The notes under the pieces were generated by a model. That model was given only the letters and a program-made list of their open reading frames with translations. It did not search any database and was not told where the DNA came from. 18,945 bases of DNA. Source: CAYZJB01 sp964602985. Lineage in GTDB: Bacteria > CLD3 > SB21. Below are positions 13,164 to 18,945 of the stretch, in pieces. The stretch spans positions 1-18,945 of the forward strand of contig CAZRTJ010000040.1 of NCBI GenBank assembly GCA_964602985.1. The letters run 5' to 3'. The stretch's first letter is position 1; each line of letters begins with the position of its first letter. A program made the translations under genes and the position numbers.

Positions 13164-16079
13164 CTATACTTCCGATGCAGACGTAACCACGTCAAAGTTT
13201 ACGTTCAACGACTGGAAGTGCTTCCGACCGCATTTGATCTTGTCGGCTTCGAGATTTCTTAGTTGTTCAAAATTCTTCGTAGCCTTTGTTTCGCGCACAA
13301 GGTAAATGGTGTTATCATTGTGCTTCACAATCGCCCAATCGGGATTGTATGTTCCTATCGGCGTTTCGATCTTGAACCACTGCGGGAGTTTTACAAAGAG
13401 CTTTATGTCTTCACGCCGTGCCAAATCTTCGGCAAATTTTCTTTCCGTATCGCTGTCGTATACAACGGCATCATAAACAGATTTACTCACTTCAAGACGA
13501 TTGGTTAAATAGCTGAGCACTTCTTCATCTTCGAAAAGCCGCATGCTCCATTCTTGATCCGCAATTTTCTCATACTTGATTCCGTCGATCATAAGCCGGT
13601 GGAGTTCCCTTCTTAAGACGGCAGAAACCGCGTCCATAAATTTTTGAGGATTTACGGCAAAGTCGTTCAGTCGGCCGGATTGAACTAAAATCTCAACGAT
13701 GGTTTTGCGGGTTAATTCCGTCTCACGTTGTAAATAAGCAATGATGTCCGGCAAAGAGCCTTTGAAATCCACAACGTTGTAATTCGCACGTGTTTCACGG
13801 ACGGCAAGCCCTTTATATTCCACGTCAAGCATGGCTTCGGAATAGAGTACTTTGACCGGTTCAATCGCTTCCATTTGATTGATACTCTTTACGCAGTTCC
13901 GAATCAGTTCTTCCGTTGAATATCGCACCTCGTAGGTTGTCTTGTGCTTTATGCGATTCCAAAGAGCTTCAAACTCAGGATCAAGGTAAACCTGTTTATT
14001 GATCCGAAGTCTTTTTGGTTCTTCATCGCGTTTGATATGCCGTTCGATCTGATAAGATTGTAATAGTGAAACAACGTCAGCTTCAATATCCTTAAACTCT
14101 GTCGAAAGTTCTAATGAGAAACCTTCTTTCTGTGGCTCAAAAGCGGGTAGTATCTTTCCGTTGTTGTCGATAAAACCCTTTTCCTGCAAGCTATTCCACA
14201 GTTTCTCAGATAATTCGCGGCCGAGAGGAACTTCCTGTTCATCAATGATTCGAACAAGCTGAGAAAAACCGGATCGCTGAATTTTTCCAAACGTTACTCC
14301 ACAGTCTTCCTCATATTCGGTTTGCAGATTCTTGGCGAATTCCTCATAGCTTTCGTTGGCGATCACCGTGAGTTTATTGATGTGCTCATCGAAGACACGG
14401 TCGCCCGTTTGGTTAACCGGCAAGCGCAAACCCCGGCCAATTTCCTGACGTTTTTTCATCACGGAACGGGTTTCGTTCAACGTACAAATCTGGAATACAT
14501 TCGGATTATCCCACCCTTCACGTAAAGCCGAATGCGAAAAAATAAACTTCAATGGCTCGTCAAGTGACAAAAGCTGTTCTTTATTGCGCATTATTTTAGC
14601 ATAGGTATCGTCGTCAGCCTGTGTACTTCCGGTCGTATCTTTGAAAACGCCTTTCTTATCCTGAGAGAAATAGCCGTCGTGAATCTTGTCAACAGAAGTT
14701 CCGGCCAATTCTTTGTACTGAGGAAGCTTAATCAGATCGTTATAATGTCTTTCAAATAAAACAGCATACTTCCCTTTCCCCGGTTTTCCATCGGTCTCGT
14801 AGGTTCGGTAGTTAGAAACACGGTCGATGAAAAAGAGGGACAAAACTTTGATCCCCTTGCCTTTGAGTTGCAGTTCTTTGTCGAGATGTTTCTTGATGGT
14901 GTTACGAATTTGTACTTCCGCCAGGTCGTCATGAATTCCGCCGCGCTCTTGCCCAAGATACAGGCGGCCGGAAGTGAAGTCTATGAATTCGTTTCCGGGT
15001 TCCGCGCTTATGTCAAGCACTTCAAACCCGTTTTTGTATGCGTTTCGTTCATTGGAAATCGCAAACAAATCGGTGTTCTGCTTTACCCAAACGTCTTTTT
15101 CTTTGACCTTGCCAGAGGCCTGTATCTGTAGCCGTATTTTAGCACGAATGCCTTTTTTGTTATCAACGGCTAATAACTTCACATACGCATCGTTGTGCGC
15201 GTCGGCCCCGACGACCGAAGCCACCATGACTTGTTTGACCAGCTTTAACTGAAACGATCGGACTGGATCAAGTTTGTAGACTTGATTATACAGATTTTTA
15301 TGGGTCGCTGAATAACGGAATATGCAAAGCGGATTCAGGGAACGGATAGCATCTTGCGCGCGTGGTGTCGAATCCACGCTCTGCGGCTCGTCTATGATGA
15401 CAAACGGCCGTGTCGCCTGAACAAATTCTATAGGCTTACGGCCGGATAATTTATCGCTCTCTTTAAAGATCACATTACTTTTCTTTTCATCCTCGCTATC
15501 TGAAAAATCTTTACGGAAAGCGTCGATGTTGATAACCATGATCTGCAACTGATTGCTCGTAGCAAACTGACGAAGCATATTGGGCTTTCGCCCGTCATAA
15601 ACAAAATGATTGAATTCGATATTGTTGTACAGGGCTTTGAAGTGGTCACGGGTAATTTCAATGTTCTTCAAAGTACCTTCACGAATGGCCACGCTGGGAA
15701 CAACGATGATGAATTTCTTAAACCCGTATCGGTGGCTCATTTCAAAGATCGTTCTGAGATAAACGTACGTTTTTCCGGTCCCGGTCTCCATCTCAACGGA
15801 AAAATTCATTCCGTTTTTGTGAAATTCGTTCTCTGGTAATCCATCCAAGTCATTCTTCAACTGAATTTTATGAAGGTTTTTTAGGATGGCTTCGTGATTC
15901 AGGATAAGCTGATTTCCAATGCCCAATTCACTCTGGAAGATACTGGCTTGCGATGATCCATCGGTAGAGATTTCAATACTGAAATCGCCTTTGTGCAAGG
16001 GCTGACCGTCGAAGAGGTCAACAATGCTATGGATCGCGGCTAATTGGTATTCTTGGGAACTGTCAAATTTGAGTTTCAT
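13164..16079 (-). CDS. res: Type III restriction endonuclease, Res subunit (helicase plus PD-(D/E)xK nuclease)
   Basis: A 971-residue intact protein. Its superfamily 2 helicase motifs are in order: motif I ETGTGKT (98-104), motif II DEPQ (230-233), motif III SAT (257-259), motif V REGWDNP (520-526) and motif VI QEIGRGLR (545-552). The C-terminus carries a nuclease site PD (913-914) followed by ExK (930-932, RETKAT). This is the standard Res layout: ATP-dependent translocation followed by cleavage, which requires the Mod subunit for site recognition. It is the last gene of the leftward mod-GxxExxY-res locus. No clear ribosome binding site precedes its ATG; instead a copy of the junction repeat ends 5 nt upstream. 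The region is AT-richer than the left 13 kb, consistent with horizontal acquisition. No terminator is visible downstream. Confidence 0.95.
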   Translation of the reverse strand: MKLKFDSSQEYQLAAIHSIVDLFDGQPLHKGDFSIEISTDGSSQASIFQSELGIGNQLILNHEAILKNLHKIQLKNDLDGLPENEFHKNGMNFSVEMETGTGKTYVYLRTIFEMSHRYGFKKFIIVVPSVAIREGTLKNIEITRDHFKALYNNIEFNHFVYDGRKPNMLRQFATSNQLQIMVINIDAFRKDFSDSEDEKKSNVIFKESDKLSGRKPIEFVQATRPFVIIDEPQSVDSTPRAQDAIRSLNPLCIFRYSATHKNLYNQVYKLDPVRSFQLKLVKQVMVASVVGADAHNDAYVKLLAVDNKKGIRAKIRLQIQASGKVKEKDVWVKQNTDLFAISNERNAYKNGFEVLDISAEPGNEFIDFTSGRLYLGQERGGIHDDLAEVQIRNTIKKHLDKELQLKGKGIKVLSLFFIDRVSNYRTYETDGKPGKGKYAVLFERHYNDLIKLPQYKELAGTSVDKIHDGYFSQDKKGVFKDTTGSTQADDDTYAKIMRNKEQLLSLDEPLKFIFSHSALREGWDNPNVFQICTLNETRSVMKKRQEIGRGLRLPVNQTGDRVFDEHINKLTVIANESYEEFAKNLQTEYEEDCGVTFGKIQRSGFSQLVRIIDEQEVPLGRELSEKLWNSLQEKGFIDNNGKILPAFEPQKEGFSLELSTEFKDIEADVVSLLQSYQIERHIKRDEEPKRLRINKQVYLDPEFEALWNRIKHKTTYEVRYSTEELIRNCVKSINQMEAIEPVKVLYSEAMLDVEYKGLAVRETRANYNVVDFKGSLPDIIAYLQRETELTRKTIVEILVQSGRLNDFAVNPQKFMDAVSAVLRRELHRLMIDGIKYEKIADQEWSMRLFEDEEVLSYLTNRLEVSKSVYDAVVYDSDTERKFAEDLARREDIKLFVKLPQWFKIETPIGTYNPDWAIVKHNDNTIYLVRETKATKNFEQLRNLEADKIKCGRKHFQSLNVNFDVVTSASEV

Positions 16080-16083
16080 AGAT

Positions 16084-16127
16084 TGTCTGAATCAGAATTT
16101 ACTGAATTTTAGAATTTTCAGAATTGT
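16084..16127 (+). repeat. Junction repeat copy 1 (GxxExxY/res boundary)
   Basis: The core TGTCTGAATCAGAAT occupies 16084-16098 and is followed by AT-rich sequence built from GAATTT/CAGAATT-like subunits. The copy begins 5 nt before the res ATG. Read leftward, it supplies the last eight codons (NSENSKIQ) and the TAA stop of the GxxExxY gene. It is in direct orientation with copy 2 and inverted relative to copy 3. Confidence 0.8.
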
Positions 16128-16494
16128 CCTTAGAGTTAAATATGAGCTTGTACTCAAGGCTTCGTGCGCCGAAATTGATCAATAATCCTTTTGGGAAGTC
16201 GTAGGCAACGACATAATTCTTCGCTTGGGCAAGATGAACATCCTCCAGTGTAATAATAGCTTTCAATTCAACGACGACCTTGCCTTCAACAATGAAATCT
16301 GCCCGTCGTGTACCTACCTCAATCTCATCATAATATATCGTCTGTTCCTTTTCTCTCTCATACGACAAATTGGAACGCTGCAATTCAATGGCTAAACATC
16401 TCTGGTAGATGACCTCCTGAAATCCATTTCCCAATTTGCTGTGCACTTTCATGGCGCAGCCGATAATTTTGTATGTCAGTTCGTCTTTAATCAT
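16099..16494 (-). CDS. GxxExxY protein (PDDEXK_3-type, predicted nuclease fold)
   Basis: A complete 131-residue protein of the GxxExxY family (Pfam PF13366, PDDEXK_3). The naming motif is present as G24-FQ-E27-VI-Y30. A PD-(D/E)xK-like catalytic arrangement follows: RRAD66FIVEGKVVVE76LK78, the D...ExK pattern of this superfamily, plus E27 in the first helix. Other conserved segments are AMKVHSKLGNG and HLAQAKNYV. The biochemical activity of this family is not established to my knowledge. It lies between mod and res, where type III systems normally have nothing. Its start (ATG 16494) is preceded by repeat copy 2 instead of a ribosome binding site, and its C-terminal tail is encoded by repeat copy 1, so the gene appears to be carried by the repeats. 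Confidence 0.9.
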   Translation of the reverse strand: MIKDELTYKIIGCAMKVHSKLGNGFQEVIYQRCLAIELQRSNLSYEREKEQTIYYDEIEVGTRRADFIVEGKVVVELKAIITLEDVHLAQAKNYVVAYDFPKGLLINFGARSLEYKLIFNSKDNSENSKIQ

Positions 16495-16501
16495 AAAATA
16501 T

Positions 16502-16543
16502 TGTCTGAATCAGAATCTACAAAATCCTAAATTTTTCAGAATG
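16502..16543 (+). repeat. Junction repeat copy 2 (upstream of the GxxExxY gene)
   Basis: The core TGTCTGAATCAGAAT at 16502-16516 is identical to copy 1, followed by a more diverged AT-rich tail ending in TTTTTCAGAATG. It lies 7 nt upstream of the GxxExxY ATG, in the same relation that copy 1 has to the res ATG. Confidence 0.78.
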
Positions 16544-16569
16544 AAAACAACCTCGAATCATACGAGTGT

Positions 16570-16613
16570 CCCATTCTGTTAATTCTTGAATTCTGAAAAT
16601 TCTGATTCAGACA
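16570..16613 (-). repeat. Junction repeat copy 3, inverted (end of mod)
   Basis: The same 15-nt core, inverted, occupies 16599-16613, followed leftward by CAGAATTCAAGAATTAACAG-type sequence. It overlaps the 3' end of mod: the mod TGA stop (16607-16609) and the Val codon before it lie inside the core. With copy 2 it forms an inverted pair around the 112-nt gap between mod and the GxxExxY gene. That gap holds nothing else that I can identify. Confidence 0.78.
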
Positions 16614-17485
16614 GTTTGAAATTTTACCACGCCTTTGCTTTTCATGATCTGCACGGCATTGGTTTTTAATTGATCGTTATTTTGAAAACCTTCGTCTAAG
16701 CATATCACACGGGTAGGCGTGCGCTCGGCCATAGCTTTGATAAGGTTATGGGTTAATTCTTTCTCAAGGCAAATGAGCAGTTCGCCTTCAGCAATGCTGA
16801 AGACAGTTTTTCCTTCGACAGTGAGCTTTTCAATCCGTGTCGTCAATTCAAAACCGGACTTAAGCAGTAATTCATACAAAATCGCTTCTTGTGTCGCTTC
16901 GGGAGAAATATGATGGATGTGCATCTGCAATTGTTTACCGATTTCTTCCGACGTTTTTTCCGCACTCGAATCCCATAAACTGAAATTGGATTTGGTTAGC
17001 TTGAAGACTTTGAAACCCAAGTCAAGCTCGTTCAGGTCGCCTTTAAACATATCCGATTTGTTACCATGCTCATTTTTTATTTTTTGAATAGCCCGGCGTA
17101 TTCGCTCTTTTCCAATATCGGCAATGGTATTAAAACCGGCTCTGAACGCCTCGCTTTCGGTATCTGTTGGCTCAGGAATTTGAATGCAGATATAACGTCT
17201 TCTTCCCTTGTCTGTCAAATTGAGTTCATAAGTCGCGTCCGCCGTTGTCGCAACACCGGCAAAAAAATCCAAGACTATATCATCTTTGCTCATCCCGATT
17301 GAAATCATGTCTTGAATAAGTCTCAAGGGTTTGGGATTGTCGAATACTTTTGCGCCAAACAAATCCTTAATCTGACTAGTCCCGTTGCCACTGCTATACT
17401 CAGGTTTGTAAAAAATTGTCTTGGGCTTCTTGGACGGTAATTCACCGATTTCTGGCCTCTGCTTCTTGTAAATCGTGACCTTGCC
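16607..17485 (-). pseudogene. mod: Type III DNA methyltransferase Mod, 3' part downstream of an in-frame stop
   Basis: This is the C-terminal portion of the same gene as the upstream segment, in the same frame, separated only by TAA 17486-17488. The first 41 codons after the stop read on as conserved Mod sequence (GKVTIYKKQRPEIGELPS, then KPKTIFYKPEYSSGNG), followed by LFGAKVFDNPKP. The S-adenosylmethionine-binding motif I appears as LDFFAGVATTAD (about residues 453-463 of the whole frame), where type III Mods usually have FAGSxTTAH, so Ser is replaced by Val. The rest is the C-terminal domain ending KGVVKFQTV, whose last codons are in repeat copy 3. The first available internal start is TTG 17362 with no clear ribosome binding site. 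Expression as a separate polypeptide is unlikely but not excluded. Confidence 0.85.
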
Positions 17486-18628
17486 TTAACTTCCCACAAC
17501 GATAAGGTCAGTCTTTATTTTTTCCAAGTTAGCCATGTTATAACCCCATCGCCACCGTCCGAAAGTATTTTCATCAACCATCGGCCAGATTACAGTCCAC
17601 CCATCTTGTTCATATTTTTTTGATAGTTCTCGTACAAAAGTGTCATCAAAAACATTCTTTTGAGGATTATATATTTTTTGAAATTCAGTTTCACTAATCG
17701 TGGCACACACATTTTGTTTGTTGAGGATTGGATAAAACATCAATGGTCTGTCCTCGCGTTTTGACTCTTCCCCGGTCGCTCTTAATGGTGCGCCTTTCTT
17801 GAAAAGGCCATATTCATCTTCTTCCCACTCCTCCATTTCTTCTTCTACGATATTAAACTCATTAAACGCTGATTTATCCTTCGATTTAGAATACACCATC
17901 GTGTATTCATGAGTGCCTGCAAATGCAAATTGATCGTTGTTTCCTTTTAAGTTCATTATTGTGGGTAGAGAAGCAACAAAATTTTCCTCTCCAAAAAGAT
18001 CGTTGCAAAGTAAACGTAGATTGTGCACCTCATTATCGTCAATCGAAATAAATATCACCCCGTCATCCCTGAGTAAATTTTTCGCCAGAAACAACCTCGG
18101 ATACATCATATTCATCCACTTGCTGTGGAAGCGGCCGTCGGTTTCAGTATTGGTGCTGAACCTACGCCCTTGCGCATCGATCTGGCCTGTGTAGGCAAGA
18201 TAAGTTTCAAGGCTTTCGGAATAATTGTCAGGATAGATGAAATCATTTCCTGTATTATAGGGCGGATCGATGTAGATCATCTTGATCTTGCCGAGATACG
18301 ATTTCTGGAGAAGTTTCAGGACTTCGAGGTTATCGCCTTCGATAAAGAGGTTTTGAGTCGTGTCAAAGTCAACGCTTTCTTCACGCGCGGGCACAAGCGT
18401 TGCGATGCTGGGCTGTTGAATTGTTTTGAAGCAATCGGCTTTGCCGGGCCAATTCATTCCGAAACGTTCTTTGCCTGTATCGATTTCCGCACCGAGCGTC
18501 AGGCGCAGTTTGTCCCAGTCGATTTTATTTCCCTCTGTGAAAACTTCAGGGAAAAGCTGTCTGAGCTTTTCAAGCTGGTGATCGGGGATACTCATGGACT
18601 TTAGATCAAGTTTTTCGATGTCGGACAT
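17486..18628 (-). pseudogene. mod: Type III DNA methyltransferase Mod, 5' part ending at a premature TAA
   Basis: A 380-residue N-terminal part of an adenine-N6 methyltransferase of the beta class. The catalytic motif IV is D121-PPY-NTG (IYIDPPYNTGNDF), preceded by LFIEGDNLEVL and followed by GRFHSKWMNMMYPRLFLAKN and GVIFISIDDNE, all typical of Mod. In this class motif IV comes before motif I, and motif I is beyond the premature stop, so this product would lack the SAM-binding motif. Mod also provides DNA recognition for Res. The start at 18628 has AGGA 7-8 nt upstream. Joined across the stop, the frame is 2022 nt, about 673 residues, a normal Mod length. The region 250-330 carries an acidic EEEMEEWEEDEYG segment within the presumed target-recognition part. 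Confidence 0.88.
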
Positions 18629-18661
18629 AGTTTGGTTCCTATGGAATATTATTTAAATCCA

Positions 18662-18690
18662 TGTCATGGTTCGACAGGCTCACCATGACA
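18662..18690. repeat. REP-like hairpin A
   Basis: Arms TGTCATGGT (18662-18670) and ACCATGACA (18682-18690) flank the 11-nt loop TCGACAGGCTC. It lies about 35 nt upstream of mod and belongs to the same family as the next hairpins. Confidence 0.8.
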
Positions 18691-18699
18691 AGCCACACT

Positions 18700-18728
18700 T
18701 GTCACCCTGAGCCTGTCGAAGGGTGACA
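18700..18728. repeat. REP-like hairpin B
   Basis: Arms TGTCACCCT (18700-18708) and AGGGTGACA (18720-18728) flank GAGCCTGTCGA, which is the exact reverse complement of the loop in hairpins A and D. The element is therefore inserted in the opposite orientation. The stem sequence differs from A by paired changes. Confidence 0.8.
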
Positions 18729-18793
18729 TTGGGCATTTTGATTCAGTCTTAGACAAGCGTTCGACGTGGCTCACGATGACAATGAGCGTTTGA

Positions 18794-18820
18794 GTCATGC
18801 TTCGACAGGCTCAGCATGAC
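18794..18820. repeat. REP-like hairpin D
   Basis: Arms GTCATGCT (18794-18801) and AGCATGAC (18813-18820) flank the constant loop TCGACAGGCTC. A degenerate relative with a 12-nt loop lies between B and this copy (about 18751-18780, TCGACGTGGCTC with only 3-bp arms). A half element (18840-18858) follows and lacks its second arm. Confidence 0.78.
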
Positions 18821-18890
18821 AAACCACACTTGAGTGCACTTGTCACCCTGAGCCTGTTGCTGTTTTCTCCGCCTTCTTCCATAAATGCAC

Positions 18891-18945
18891 TTGTCACCCT
18901 GAGCCGCGAGTTTGTCACCCTGAGCCGCGAGTTTGTCACCCTGAG
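18891..18945. repeat. 21-bp tandem repeat derived from the REP half-site
   Basis: The unit TTGTCACCCTGAGCCGCGAG plus T is present at 18891-18911 and 18912-18932, and a third copy begins at 18933 and runs off the window. Its first half equals one arm of hairpin B (TGTCACCCTGAGCC). The whole 317-nt stretch from 18629 to the window end is non-coding and consists mainly of these repeats; no gene is seen in it. Confidence 0.8.

Noticed and set aside
17363..17500. Frameshift as the cause of the split mod gene
   Set aside because: The two parts are in the same frame (start positions differ by 1266 nt, a multiple of three) and the 41 codons between stop and next start read as conserved Mod sequence, so one stop codon is enough.
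18891..18945. CRISPR-like array at the right edge
   Set aside because: The 21-bp units are directly abutting with no spacers, and the unit derives from the neighbouring REP-like hairpin.

Overview
The window looks like a chromosomal segment of a Gram-negative bacterium. Evidence is a lipoprotein with a lipobox, an outer-membrane beta-barrel ending in Phe, and periplasmic/inner-membrane multiheme cytochromes NrfH and NrfA. The long (410-residue) IspH is of the plant/cyanobacterial-like type and several genes have AGG-type ribosome binding sites. I suspect an FCB-group or similar environmental lineage, but the sequence alone does not fix the phylum. No tRNA, rRNA, CRISPR array, transposase or integrase was seen.

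Layout. Bases 1-6032 read rightward: the tail of an MDR-family dehydrogenase, a small four-helix membrane protein, ispH, a TPR-like lipoprotein with its own terminator, and then nrfH-nrfA-porin for periplasmic nitrite reduction to ammonium. A bidirectional terminator at 6061-6085 separates these from leftward genes. Bases 6098-10273 hold a three-gene leftward envelope operon (DUF2339 -> DUF3999 -> DUF3332). Bases 10360-10384 are a terminator, and 10403-12990 hold a leftward group nhaC -> TlpA-like thioredoxin -> redoxin, preceded by a good sigma70-type promoter. All of this is ordinary core or accessory metabolism with balanced-to-high GC.

From about 13.16 kb the base composition becomes visibly AT-richer and the content changes to a leftward type III restriction-modification locus. 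The mod gene is broken by one in-frame TAA. A small GxxExxY gene (PD-(D/E)xK nuclease-like) follows, and then an intact res. Three copies of a roughly 45-nt AT-rich repeat sharing the 15-base core TGTCTGAATCAGAAT sit exactly at the mod/GxxExxY and GxxExxY/res junctions. They supply the Mod stop codon and the last codons of GxxExxY. Upstream of mod, about 280 nt are packed with REP-like hairpins whose 11-nt loop is constant while the stems change in a compensated way, ending in a 21-bp tandem repeat.

The most interesting part is this right-hand end. A decaying type III RM system appears to have been split by a nuclease-gene cassette bounded by repeats. The DUF2339/DUF3999/DUF3332 operon and the nrfHA-porin coupling are secondary points of interest.
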